Below, in pieces: positions 7,247 through 16,255 of a stretch of 64,000 nucleotides of DNA (the stretch's first letter is position 1; each line of letters begins with the position of its first letter). The stretch comes from Longispora albida DSM 44784 (GTDB lineage: Bacteria > Actinomycetota > Actinomycetes > Mycobacteriales > Micromonosporaceae), in assembly GCF_000379825.1 (NCBI RefSeq), contig NZ_KB903835.1, positions 246,216 to 310,215 on the forward strand, given 5' to 3'. Under the pieces are notes generated by a model, which was not told where the DNA came from, ran no database searches, and was given only the letters and a program-made list of their open reading frames with translations. A program made the translations under genes and the position numbers.

Positions 7247-8182
7247 ATGGAACTGGTCACTATCGGTGAGATCGAGGCTGCTGTTACAGCGATTGCGGGC
7301 ACCGCCGTGCGTACTCCGCTGCTGCCCAGCCCGTGGGCCGACGCCGATCGCCTGCTATGGCTCAAGCCGGAGAACCTCCAGCCGGTCGGCTCCTTCAAGA
7401 TCCGTGGCGCGCGGAACGCGATCCGCCCGGGCGTGCCCGGCGTTGTGACGCATTCCTCAGGCAATCACGGGCTCGCTGTGTCCTATGTGGCCAGCCGGCT
7501 GGGCATCCCGGTGATCATCGTCGCCCCGGACACCACGCCGGAGGTGAAGCTCGCGGCGATGCGCGACTCGGGGGCGACCGTGCTGACCGTGCCGCCGGAG
7601 GAACGGCTGATCCGGGCGGAGGGCGTGGCCGCCGCTCGCGGGTACCCGATCATCCCGCCCTTCGACCATCGCGACGTCATCGCCGGCCAGGGCACCATCG
7701 GCCACGAGATCGCCACGGACCTGCCCGGCGTGCGGGTCGTCCTCGTACCGGTCAGCGGCGGCGGGCTGGCCTCCGGCGTCGGTACGGCGATCCGGGCCCT
7801 CGCCCCGCAGGCCACGATCCTCGGCGTCGAGCCCGAGCTGGCCGCGGACGCGGCGGAGAGCCTGCGGGCCGGCCGGATCGTCGCCTGGCCGGTCGCGGAC
7901 GTCCAGCGGACCATCGCGGACGGCCTGCGCAACCCGTCGTTGTCCGACCTGACCTTCGCGCACCTGCGCACGGTGCTCGACGGCATCATCACCGTCACCG
8001 AGGAGGAGATCCGGGCGGCGATGGGCGTGCTGGCCCGCCGGTCACGGCTCGTGGCGGAGCCGAGCGGCGCGGTCGCCACCGCCGCGTACCTCTACCACCG
8101 GGAGGAGATGCCCACCGGCGACACGGTCGCGATCGTGTCGGGCGGCAACGTCGACCCGGCACTCCTGAAGTCCGTCGTCTAG
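7247..8182 (+). CDS. PLP-dependent threonine/serine dehydratase-like enzyme
   Basis: A 311-residue fold-type II PLP enzyme. The PLP-binding lysine is in GSFKIRGARNA (about residue 51), with SGNHG and the phosphate-binding glycine loop SGGGLASG near 180. Length and motifs match catabolic threonine/serine dehydratases and serine racemase-like proteins; there is no C-terminal ACT regulatory domain. ATG 7247 is chosen because it starts the conserved fold; the longer frame from 7172 has no family-like sequence. No clear Shine-Dalgarno is seen. It ends convergently on the next gene, sharing a CTAG for both stop codons. Confidence 0.85.
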   Translation: MELVTIGEIEAAVTAIAGTAVRTPLLPSPWADADRLLWLKPENLQPVGSFKIRGARNAIRPGVPGVVTHSSGNHGLAVSYVASRLGIPVIIVAPDTTPEVKLAAMRDSGATVLTVPPEERLIRAEGVAAARGYPIIPPFDHRDVIAGQGTIGHEIATDLPGVRVVLVPVSGGGLASGVGTAIRALAPQATILGVEPELAADAAESLRAGRIVAWPVADVQRTIADGLRNPSLSDLTFAHLRTVLDGIITVTEEEIRAAMGVLARRSRLVAEPSGAVATAAYLYHREEMPTGDTVAIVSGGNVDPALLKSVV

Positions 8183-8487
8183 AACCCGCCGCCGATCCGG
8201 ATCACCGCCTGGTACACGGCCTGGGCTGCGTAGCTGAAGCTCAGCGGGTCGCTGGCCAGGCCCTGACTGTGGATCATGACCTGGAACGAGTAGCCGCCGC
8301 CGTCGGGGCCGCCGCCGGCCTCCACTGTCGCGTACCGCTGGGAGCCCGTCAGGTGCAGCTCGACGACGAGCGGGTCGGCGCCCGTCAGCGGCTGGGCCAC
8401 TTCCACGGCCCAGCCGCCGGCGTTGTAGACCTCCCGCTGGCGCAGCGCCTTGACCAGCTCCTCGGCGGCCAGCTCGTTCCGCAGCAT
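8179..8487 (-). CDS. Conserved hypothetical protein, 102 residues
   Basis: A small cytoplasmic protein without a signal peptide or membrane helix, start ATG 8487 (MLRNELAAEELVKALRQR). The N-terminal part is helical and charged, the rest alternates like a beta-sheet (WAVEVAQPLTGADPLVVELHL, with breaks), ending VIRIGGGF. I do not recognise the family. It starts 11 bases after the stop of oligopeptidase B on the same strand, so it is probably its co-transcribed partner. Its stop codon overlaps the stop of the convergent dehydratase within one CTAG. Confidence 0.65.
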   Translation of the reverse strand: MLRNELAAEELVKALRQREVYNAGGWAVEVAQPLTGADPLVVELHLTGSQRYATVEAGGGPDGGGYSFQVMIHSQGLASDPLSFSYAAQAVYQAVIRIGGGF

Positions 8488-8498
8488 GGTTGTGAGGA

Positions 8499-10568
8499 TC
8501 AGGCCAGGCCCACAGCGTCGAGCACCCAGGCCAGCACGAACGCCTCTTCCTTCCACGCGTCGTACCGGCCGGACGGCCCCATGTGCCCAGCGCCCATCTC
8601 CGTCTTGAGCAGCACCTGCCCGCCCTTGCCGGTCGCGCGCAGCTTCGCGACCCACTTCGCGGCCTCGTGGTAGCCGACGCGCGGGTCGTTGAGGCCGGCC
8701 GTCGCGAGGATCGGCGGGTAGTCCCTGGCCGCCACGTTCTCGTACGGGGAGTAGGACTTCATGTACGCGTAGACGGCCGGGTCGGCCAGCGGGTTGCCCC
8801 ACTCGTCCCACTCGACGACGGTCAGCGGCATGGTCGGGTCGAGGATCGTGTTGAGCGCGTCGACGAAGGGCACCTCGGCGACGATGCCGCCGAAGGCCTC
8901 CGGGGCGAGGTTCGCGATGGCGCCCATCAGCAGGCCACCGGCCGAGCCGCCGCGCGCCACGGTCTTCCCCGGTGACGTCCAGCCCGCGGCCGCCAGGTGC
9001 CGGGCGCAGGCCACGAAGTCGGTGAACGTGTTCTTCTTCTTGAGCAGCTTGCCGTCGTCGTACCAGCGGCGGCCCATCTCGCCACCGCCGCGCACGTGCG
9101 CGATCGCGTACACGACGCCACGGTCCACAAGGGACAGCCGGGCGATCGAGAACCACGGGTCCATGCTGGTCTCGTACGAGCCGTAGCCGTACAGCAGCAG
9201 CGGGGCCGAGCTGTCCCGCACGGTGCCCTTCTTGCACATGAGCGAGATCGGGATCCGGGTACCGTCCTCGGCGACGGCCCACTCGCGGTGCTGCTCGTAG
9301 TCGGCCGGGTCGAAGTCGCCGAGCACCGGCTTGCGCTTGAGCAGGGTCAGCTCGCCGGTGGCCACCCAGCAGTCGTAGACGCTGTCCGGGGTGGCGAGGG
9401 AGTTGTAGCGCAGCCGGTAGGTGTCTGCGGCGTAGCGCGGGTTGGCGTCCGGCGAGACGGTGTATACCGGCTCGGGGAAGGTGATCTCGCGGGCCTCGCC
9501 CTCGTTCGGCACGATGCGCAGCCCGGACAGGCCGTCCCGGCGGAAGTGCACGACCAGGTGCCCGTCGAAGGCGTCCACGTCGAGCAGCCGGGTGTCCTCG
9601 CGGTGCGCGATCAGCTCGTGGAACTGGTTCGTGTCGGTGACCGGCGTCCAGCCGATCGTGAAGTTCTCCGCCTGGTCGTTGTGCAGCACGACGAACCGGT
9701 CGCCCTGGTGGTCGACCGAGACCTCGACACCTTCCCGGCGGCCTGTGCCGAAGACGACCGGCTCCGCGGTGGGATCCGCGGCGGGGATCAGCCGGATCTC
9801 ACTGGTCACCTTGGAGTGCAGATCGATGATGATGTACTGCTCGGAGCGGGTCAGCGAGATGCCCGTCCAGAACCGCTCGTCGGCCTCCTCGTGCACGACC
9901 ACGTCCGGCTGCTCGGAACCGAGGGCGTGCCGCCACACCCGGTACGGCCGCCACGCCTCGTCGACCGTCAGGTAGAACAGGTGGTCGCCGGCCGCCGACC
10001 ACGCGGTGCCGTAGAAGGTGCCCGGGATCTCGTCCGGCAGCACCTCGCCCGTGACCAGGTTCTTCACACGGAGCGTGTAGCGCTCGTCGCCAGCGTAGTC
10101 CGTCGAGTAGGCCAGCAGGGTGCCGTCGGGGCTCACGTCGAACGCGCCCATCGAGAAGAACTCGGCCTCGCCGGCCAGCTCGTTCTCGTCGAGCAGCACC
10201 TGCTCGCCCGGCAGCGCGGTACCCGGCGCCGGCACCGGAGGCACGGAACCTTCGGCGGGCACGCGGCAGTGGATGCCGTACTGCTTGCCCTCGACGGTGC
10301 GGGTGTAGTACCAGAAGTCGCCCTTGCGGACCGGTACGGACAGGTCTGTTTCCTGGGTCTTGTTCTTGATCTCCGCGAACAGCGTCTCGCGCAGCGTCGC
10401 CAGGTGGGCGGTCTGCTGCTCGGAGAAGGCGTTCTCCGCCTTCAGGTATGCCAGGGTGTCCGGGTCGTCCTTGCTGATCAGCCAGGCGTACTCGTCGGTG
10501 AAGGTCTCGCCGTGGTGGCTGCGCTCGGACGGGACACGCTTGGCGAGCGGCGGCAGTGCGGATGTCAT
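8499..10568 (-). CDS. ptrB: Oligopeptidase B (prolyl oligopeptidase family, S9A)
   Basis: A 689-residue serine peptidase. The N-terminal 400 residues are the beta-propeller that filters substrates (YAWLISKDDPDTLAYLKAEN at the start is typical). The C-terminal alpha/beta hydrolase has the nucleophile in GGSAGG (near 541), the Asp in GLNDPRVGYHEA (near 628) and the His in GAGHMGPSG (near 661). The family cuts short peptides after Arg or Lys; it is cytosolic and no signal peptide is present. A -10-like TAGCGT ends eight bases before the ATG with no Shine-Dalgarno, so the message is probably leaderless. Confidence 0.92.
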   Translation of the reverse strand: MTSALPPLAKRVPSERSHHGETFTDEYAWLISKDDPDTLAYLKAENAFSEQQTAHLATLRETLFAEIKNKTQETDLSVPVRKGDFWYYTRTVEGKQYGIHCRVPAEGSVPPVPAPGTALPGEQVLLDENELAGEAEFFSMGAFDVSPDGTLLAYSTDYAGDERYTLRVKNLVTGEVLPDEIPGTFYGTAWSAAGDHLFYLTVDEAWRPYRVWRHALGSEQPDVVVHEEADERFWTGISLTRSEQYIIIDLHSKVTSEIRLIPAADPTAEPVVFGTGRREGVEVSVDHQGDRFVVLHNDQAENFTIGWTPVTDTNQFHELIAHREDTRLLDVDAFDGHLVVHFRRDGLSGLRIVPNEGEAREITFPEPVYTVSPDANPRYAADTYRLRYNSLATPDSVYDCWVATGELTLLKRKPVLGDFDPADYEQHREWAVAEDGTRIPISLMCKKGTVRDSSAPLLLYGYGSYETSMDPWFSIARLSLVDRGVVYAIAHVRGGGEMGRRWYDDGKLLKKKNTFTDFVACARHLAAAGWTSPGKTVARGGSAGGLLMGAIANLAPEAFGGIVAEVPFVDALNTILDPTMPLTVVEWDEWGNPLADPAVYAYMKSYSPYENVAARDYPPILATAGLNDPRVGYHEAAKWVAKLRATGKGGQVLLKTEMGAGHMGPSGRYDAWKEEAFVLAWVLDAVGLA

Positions 10569-10579
10569 AACGACAGACG

Positions 10580-12235
10580 CTACCCGGCCTCCGGCGCGTT
10601 CCGCAGCACCAGAAGTGCGATGTCGTCCCGGGGCTGCTCAGGCGACCAGGCCAGCGCGGCGGCCCTCAGCCGGGCCGCGACGACCTGAGCTGGGAGGCCG
10701 GTCAGCCCGGCGAGTTCCTGCCGGAGCCGGTCCTGGCCGTAGAACTCGCCCTCGCGGCGGCGTTCCGTGATGCCGTCGGTGTAGAAGACCAGCGCGTCGC
10801 CGGGCGCCAGCCTGATCCGGGTCAGCCGGGAGGTGATCGTGTCGAGCAGCCCGACCGCCGTCCCGCCCTCACCGACCAGCGCCGTACCGCCGTCCGGGTG
10901 CACCAGCGCCGGCTTGTCGTGCCCGGCCAGGCACAGGTCGACGTTCAGGTACTCGCCGTCCCGGCTGACCACGGCGGCGGCCAGCGTGCAGTGCTTGCCG
11001 TCGCCGCGTTCGAGCATCGTCGTGTTGAGCAGCTCCATCACGCGCGGCAGCTCCCGGCCGTCGCGCACGAGTACTCGCAGGACATCGCGGACGAGCCCGG
11101 TCAGCGCGGCGGCCCGGGCACCCTTCCCGCACACGTCACCGATCGAGACGAGGAGCCTGTCGCCCTCCAGCGGCAGCACGTCGTAGAAGTCGCCGCCGAC
11201 ATCGGTACCGGTGCTGGCCGGCACGTACTCAGCGCCCAGCTCCATCCCCGCGACCCTGGGCAGCGCGACCGGCAGCAGCGCCCGCTGGAACGCCTGCGCG
11301 ATGCTCTCCCGCTCGGCGTGGATGCGGGCGTTGTCCAGCGCCAGCGCGACCCGGCGGGCCAGGTCGGCGATGATGGCCACATCGTCCGGACTGTGCAGAC
11401 GGTCGACGTGCCGGCCGACGGTCATGGTGCCGAGCAGCTGGCCGCGCGCGATCAGCGGTACGGCGACGCCATCGAAGGGGCGGGGCAGCGTGACGGCCGA
11501 CCGGCCCGTGGCAGCCTCGCGGATCCGGGGCGCGACCTCGTCCAGCTTCGCCCGCAGGAGCGGGAGGGCGGACTCGTCGCGGTGCAGGTACGTGGCGAGG
11601 GTCAGCGCGCCCCACTCGCCGGCCGTGTGCACCGCGCACCACTCGCCGAGCCGGGGCACGACGAGCTGCGGGATCAGGGCCAGGGTCAGCTCGGCGTCCA
11701 GCGACTGGGCGAGCAGCTCGCTCGTCTCGGCCAGGAACGTCAGCCAGTCGCGCTTCTCCGGGGCCGCGGGGGCTGGGCGGGGCGGCGGCTTGTCCAAGCG
11801 GAACCACACCCCCTTACTGCCTTCGCCGTGCGTCGTACCCCACGCGCTCGCGAACTGGTCGACCAGCAGCAGCCCCCGGCCGCCCTCGGCGAAGTGATCG
11901 GGCGCGCGGGCCGGGCCGATCGCCGCACCGCCCTGGAAGTCCGTGACGGTCACGGTGACCCCGGCCTCGTCCACCTGCACGTCGACATCGATGTCAGTTC
12001 CGGCGTGCACGACGCCGTTGGTGGACAGCTCTGTCGTCAGCAGCAGAGCCTCATCCAGCAGTTCTGCGAGTCCCGCCTCCGCGAGGACCTCGCGGACAGC
12101 GGCACGCGCGTGCGCCGGGGACTGGTGGTCGGCGGGCAGCCGTAGCGTGCGCCGGGCGTGCGTGGGCACGGGAGCAGTCTCCCCTGCCAGGTACCTGTGG
12201 CGCCAGCCACCCCCGGGATACTCGCCGTGCGTCAC
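10580..12235 (-). CDS. HATPase-GAF-SpoIIE protein phosphatase/kinase (partner-switching regulator)
   Basis: A 551-residue signalling protein. Residues 30-140 are an RsbW-like HATPase (N-box DEALLLTTELSTNGVVHA; G-box EGGRGLLLVDQFA). Residues 170-310 are a GAF sensor domain. Residues 325-550 are a SpoIIE/PP2C phosphatase with metal-binding Asp in VGGDFYDVL, then GDVCGKG and FYTDGITERR. Such proteins set the phosphorylation state of STAS anti-anti-sigma factors and so release sigma factors. The STAS gene at 15880 and the divergent kinase gene at 12383 are likely partners. The GTG start at 12235 fits the conserved start of the domain. Confidence 0.88.
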   Translation of the reverse strand: MTHGEYPGGGWRHRYLAGETAPVPTHARRTLRLPADHQSPAHARAAVREVLAEAGLAELLDEALLLTTELSTNGVVHAGTDIDVDVQVDEAGVTVTVTDFQGGAAIGPARAPDHFAEGGRGLLLVDQFASAWGTTHGEGSKGVWFRLDKPPPRPAPAAPEKRDWLTFLAETSELLAQSLDAELTLALIPQLVVPRLGEWCAVHTAGEWGALTLATYLHRDESALPLLRAKLDEVAPRIREAATGRSAVTLPRPFDGVAVPLIARGQLLGTMTVGRHVDRLHSPDDVAIIADLARRVALALDNARIHAERESIAQAFQRALLPVALPRVAGMELGAEYVPASTGTDVGGDFYDVLPLEGDRLLVSIGDVCGKGARAAALTGLVRDVLRVLVRDGRELPRVMELLNTTMLERGDGKHCTLAAAVVSRDGEYLNVDLCLAGHDKPALVHPDGGTALVGEGGTAVGLLDTITSRLTRIRLAPGDALVFYTDGITERRREGEFYGQDRLRQELAGLTGLPAQVVAARLRAAALAWSPEQPRDDIALLVLRNAPEAG

Positions 12236-12382
12236 ATATCAGTGACCCACTGTCGGTCTCGATGGTGAACCAGCTCACGCATCGTGGACCGTCCCGCCCG
12301 GATTGTGGGCTTAGAGTTCCCAGGCGCTTACGGGCCGTGCCTGTTTCTCGCCATTTGCGTGATGGGAGTGCAGGATGGGCGC

Positions 12383-15334
12383 ATGGACTCCGCGCTGCTG
12401 ACTCTGCTCGCTGACGCGCTAGGCCGCGTGCAACAGGGCGACTTTCAGGTACGAATCCCGCAAGCCACCGCCTCCGACCAGGAGGAAGAGGGTGTTATCG
12501 ACCGGTTCAACCAGGTCGTGGAGCAGTTGGGCAGGCGCAACCAGGACCTGATCCGGATCGCGCAGATCGTCGGCCGGGAAGGTGAGCTGACCGAGCGGCT
12601 CCCCATCAACGACTATCCCGGCGAGTGGGCCGGCGGCGTGCAGGCCGTCAACTCCCTCATCGACGACCTGGGCCGCCCGACCACCGAGATCGCGCGCGTG
12701 ATCGTCGCCGTGGCTGACGGCGACCTGTCCCAGAAGATGGCCCTGGAGATCGACGGGCAGCCGATGCGGGGCGAGTTCCTCCGGATCGGCCGCACGGTGA
12801 ACACGATGGTCGACCAGCTGTCCTCGTTCGCCGACGAGGTCACGCGGGTGGCCCGCGAGGTGGGTACGGAGGGCAAGCTCGGCGGCCAGGCGAAGGTGAC
12901 CGGCGTGTCCGGCACGTGGCGCGACCTCACGTACAACGTGAACTTCATGGCCTCGAACCTGACAGCGCAGGTCCGAAACATCGCCTCCGTCGCGACGGCG
13001 GTGGCCAAAGGTGACCTGTCGCAGAAGATCACGATCGACGCGCAGGGCGAGATCCTCGAACTCAAGTCCACGATGAACACGATGGTGGACCAGCTGTCCT
13101 CCTTCGGTGACGAGGTCACGCGAGTGGCCCGCGAGGTCGGTTCCGAGGGCAAGCTGGGCGGCCAGGCGCAGGTGCGCGGCGTCTCCGGTACCTGGAAGGA
13201 CCTCACGGAGAACGTGAACCAGCTGGCCTCCACGCTGACCACGCAGCTGCGGGCCATCGCGCGGGTGTCCACGGCTGTGACCCGGGGCGACCTGACCCAG
13301 CGGATCACGGTCGCGGCGCAGGGCGAGGTCGCGGAGCTGAAGGACAACATCAACCAGATGATCGTCACGCTCCGCGAGACCACGAAGAAGAACGCGGAAC
13401 AGGACTGGCTCAACTCCAACATGGCCCGCGTGTCCGGGCTGCTCCAGGGCCAGCGCGACCTCAACGAGGTCTGCCGCATGATCATGGACGAGGTGACCCC
13501 GCTGGTCGACGCGCAGGTCGGGGCGTTCTTCCTCCAGCAGGAAGGCCAGGACGGCACGGTACGCCTCCGCCTCACCGGCTCCTACGGCTACGTCCCCGAG
13601 GGCTACTCCGTCGACTTCGCCCCCGGCGAGGGCCTGGTCGGCCAGGCGGTCGCCGCGCGCAGGACGATCCGGATCACGCAGACCCCGCCCGGGTACCTGA
13701 CCGTCCGCAGTGGACTGGGCAGCGCCCCGCCTGCCGACGTCGTCGTGCTGCCGGTGCTGTTCGAGGGCCAGCCCCTCGGCGTGATCGAGTTCGGCTCGCT
13801 GTCCACGTTCTCCGAGCTGCACCTGACCTTCCTCGACCGGCTGGTCGCCACGATCGGCGTCGCCCTGAACACGATCCGGGCCAACCAGCGGACGGAGGAG
13901 CTGCTCTCCCAGTCCCAGCGCCTCGCCCTCGAACTCCAGGAACAGTCGGGCGAGATGTCCCGGACCAACCTGGAGCTGGAGGAGAAGGCGGCGCTGCTGT
14001 CCGAGCAGAACCGCAACATCGAGATCAAGAACCAGGAGATCGAGATGGCCCGGCTGGGCCTGGAGGAGAAGGCGCAGCAGCTCGCGCTGGCCAGCCAGTA
14101 CAAGTCGGAGTTCCTGGCGAACATGAGCCACGAGCTGCGCACCCCGCTGAACTCGCTGCTCCTGCTGGCCCGCCTGCTCGCCGACAACACCGAGCGGAAC
14201 CTGTCGGAGAAGCAGATCGAGTTCGCCCGCACGATCCACAACGCCGGCTCGGACCTGCTCTCGCTGATCGACGACATCCTCGACCTCTCGAAGATCGAGG
14301 CCGGCCGGATGGACGTCGAGGCCAGCAACGTCGAGCTGAGCGAGATCTCCGAGTACGTCGAGCGCGCCTTCCGGCCACAGGCCGAGGAGAAGGGCCTCAA
14401 GCTCCGGGTCGACACGATCGGCGAGACCATGCCGATGGTGTACACCGACGCGCAGCGCCTCCAGCAGATCCTCAGGAACCTGCTGTCGAACGCGGTCAAG
14501 TTCACCGACAGCGGCTCGGTGACCCTGACGATCGGCAACGCCGCCCCGGCCGAGCCGTTCGGGGTGCCCACTCTGGACAGTGCGGCGAAGGTCGTGGCGT
14601 TCGCGGTACACGACACCGGCATAGGTGTACCCGCCGAGAAGCTGTCGCTGATCTTCGACGAGTTCCAGCAGGCCGACGGCACGACGAGCCGCAAGTACGG
14701 CGGTACCGGCCTCGGGCTCTCCATCAGCCGCAAGCTGGCCCAGCTGCTCGGCGGCACGATCCTGGTGGAGTCCACCCTGAACGAGGGCTCGACCTTCACG
14801 CTGTACCTGCCAGACGTCCTGCCCGGCCTCCCGGCCAACCGCCCGGCGCAGTTCGCCACCCGCCCCGCGCCGTTGCAGGGCATGCCAGTCACCCGGCCCA
14901 ACCCGGCGATCCTCCGCCCGGTGAGCCGCCCGGAGCCGGTGCAGACCCCGAGCACCCGGCGGCTCGACGGCGCGTGCGTGCTGATCGTCGACGACGACGT
15001 GCGTAACGTCTTCGCCCTGACCAGCGCCCTCGAACTGCACGGCATGACCGTCCTCTACGCGGACAACGGCGCGGAGGGCGTCCGCCTCACCACGGAGCAT
15101 CCCGAGGTGGACATAGTGCTGATGGACGCGATGATGCCCGACATGGACGGCAACGAGACGACCCAGGCGATCCGCCGGATGCCGGAGTTCGCCGACCTGC
15201 CGATCGTGTTCCTGACCGCCAAGGCCATGCCCGGCGACCGGGAGAAGGCCATCGCCGCCGGGGCCAGCGACTACATCACCAAACCCGTCGACCTCGACGA
15301 CCTGCTGGAACTCATGGCAGGGTGGGTGCAGTGA
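12383..15334 (+). CDS. Soluble multi-HAMP hybrid histidine kinase
   Basis: About 983 residues with no transmembrane segment. Order: HAMP-type repeats with GDLSQK/GDLTQR cores near 113, 209 and 302 (period about 95), alternating with a second repeat type (DEVTRVAREVG, GVSGTWRDLT); a GAF domain (about 360-500); a coiled-coil (520-570); HisKA with SHELRTPLN (His near 580); HATPase with N-box NLLSNAVKF and G-boxes DTGIGV and GGTGLGLSI; and a receiver with LIVDDD, the phospho-acceptor Asp in LMDAMMPDMDG and the Lys in ITKPVD. This resembles group III (Nik1-type) osmosensing kinases. ATG 12383 starts the first HAMP; earlier in-frame starts add unlike sequence. Confidence 0.92.
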   Translation: MDSALLTLLADALGRVQQGDFQVRIPQATASDQEEEGVIDRFNQVVEQLGRRNQDLIRIAQIVGREGELTERLPINDYPGEWAGGVQAVNSLIDDLGRPTTEIARVIVAVADGDLSQKMALEIDGQPMRGEFLRIGRTVNTMVDQLSSFADEVTRVAREVGTEGKLGGQAKVTGVSGTWRDLTYNVNFMASNLTAQVRNIASVATAVAKGDLSQKITIDAQGEILELKSTMNTMVDQLSSFGDEVTRVAREVGSEGKLGGQAQVRGVSGTWKDLTENVNQLASTLTTQLRAIARVSTAVTRGDLTQRITVAAQGEVAELKDNINQMIVTLRETTKKNAEQDWLNSNMARVSGLLQGQRDLNEVCRMIMDEVTPLVDAQVGAFFLQQEGQDGTVRLRLTGSYGYVPEGYSVDFAPGEGLVGQAVAARRTIRITQTPPGYLTVRSGLGSAPPADVVVLPVLFEGQPLGVIEFGSLSTFSELHLTFLDRLVATIGVALNTIRANQRTEELLSQSQRLALELQEQSGEMSRTNLELEEKAALLSEQNRNIEIKNQEIEMARLGLEEKAQQLALASQYKSEFLANMSHELRTPLNSLLLLARLLADNTERNLSEKQIEFARTIHNAGSDLLSLIDDILDLSKIEAGRMDVEASNVELSEISEYVERAFRPQAEEKGLKLRVDTIGETMPMVYTDAQRLQQILRNLLSNAVKFTDSGSVTLTIGNAAPAEPFGVPTLDSAAKVVAFAVHDTGIGVPAEKLSLIFDEFQQADGTTSRKYGGTGLGLSISRKLAQLLGGTILVESTLNEGSTFTLYLPDVLPGLPANRPAQFATRPAPLQGMPVTRPNPAILRPVSRPEPVQTPSTRRLDGACVLIVDDDVRNVFALTSALELHGMTVLYADNGAEGVRLTTEHPEVDIVLMDAMMPDMDGNETTQAIRRMPEFADLPIVFLTAKAMPGDREKAIAAGASDYITKPVDLDDLLELMAGWVQ

Positions 15335-15870
15335 CGGCTACGAACGACCGGGTGCCAGGCGCGCCCAAAGTGCTCATGGTCGACGACCGGCGGGAGAACC
15401 TGGTCGCGCTGGCCGCGATCCTCCAGGGCCTGCCCGTCGAGCCGGTGACGGCGGCCAGCGGGGAGGAAGCCCTCAAGCGGCTGCTCGTGGACGACTTCGC
15501 GGTCATCCTGCTCGACGCCCAGATGCCCGGTATGGATGGCTTCGAGACGGCCGCGCACATCAAGCAGCGCGAACGTACCCGGCATGTGCCGATCATCTTC
15601 CTGACCGCCGTGGACCGCGACGCCCACCTCGCCTTCCGTGGCTACGCGGCCGGAGCGGTCGACTATCTGACTAAACCGTTTGACCCGTGGGCACTGCGGG
15701 CAAAGGTGTCAGTGTTCGTCGACTTGTGGACAAAGAACCGGCAGCTCAGCGAGCAGGCGGCCACCGCTGCGCGGTACGCGGCGCTGGCGGCCACCGTCGA
15801 GGAGGCCCTGGGGCATCTGGACCAGGGCTCACCGGAGAAGGCAGCCGCCGTGCTGCGGAGTGTGGGGTAG
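15331..15870 (+). CDS. Single-domain response regulator
   Basis: A 179-residue CheY-like receiver with a helical tail and no output domain. Acidic pocket in LMVDDRRENL, phospho-acceptor Asp in VILLDAQMPGMDG, Thr in FLTAVD, Lys in YLTKPFDP. The tail (about 130-179) is helical and ends in EEALGHLDQGSPEKAAAVL. The GTG at 15331 overlaps the kinase stop by four bases (GTGA), so the two are translationally coupled; another GTG lies three codons upstream. It is the probable phospho-relay partner of the hybrid kinase. Confidence 0.88.
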   Translation: MTATNDRVPGAPKVLMVDDRRENLVALAAILQGLPVEPVTAASGEEALKRLLVDDFAVILLDAQMPGMDGFETAAHIKQRERTRHVPIIFLTAVDRDAHLAFRGYAAGAVDYLTKPFDPWALRAKVSVFVDLWTKNRQLSEQAATAARYAALAATVEEALGHLDQGSPEKAAAVLRSVG

Positions 15871-15879
15871 GTTGAGACT

Positions 15880-16203
15880 GTGCTGCCGCCGGAGCTGAGT
15901 ATCTCCGTCCGCCACGACACCAGCGAGACTGTCGTGGCGTTGATCGGCGAGATCGACATCAGTACGGTCCCGCAGCTCACCGAGGCTGTGGAGCAGGCGC
16001 TGGCCGAGACTTCGGCCAGCCGGCTCGTCCTCGACCTGGAAAAGGTCACCTTCTGCGACTCCCAGGGCCTCGGCACCCTCGTCGTCCTCAACCGGGCGGC
16101 CGCCCGCGCCCGCAGCGCCCTGGTCCTGGCCAACGTCGGCGAGTTCCTGCACCGTCTCCTCGACGTCACGGGCCTCAAGCAGGCATTTCTCATCAGGGAA
16201 TAA
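15880..16203 (+). CDS. STAS-domain anti-anti-sigma factor
   Basis: A 107-residue RsbV/SpoIIAA-like protein. The conserved core GEIDISTVPQL precedes the phosphorylation site region VTFCDSQGLGTL, where Ser near residue 65 is the target of RsbW-type kinases and of SpoIIE-type phosphatases. Unphosphorylated, it should bind an anti-sigma kinase and free the sigma factor. Start GTG 15880 lies nine bases after the response regulator stop. The same cluster encodes a HATPase-SpoIIE protein (10580) able in principle both to phosphorylate and to dephosphorylate it. Confidence 0.88.
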   Translation: MLPPELSISVRHDTSETVVALIGEIDISTVPQLTEAVEQALAETSASRLVLDLEKVTFCDSQGLGTLVVLNRAAARARSALVLANVGEFLHRLLDVTGLKQAFLIRE

Positions 16204-16255
16204 GTGCCGTAGCGAAAATGGGAACCCGGGGCGTGGCAGCGGGCAACAACCGGGC

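Noticed and set aside
12419..15100. 893-codon minus-strand frame opposite the hybrid kinase
   Set aside because: Shadow of the kinase codons; no recognisable domain, whereas the plus strand has all kinase motifs.
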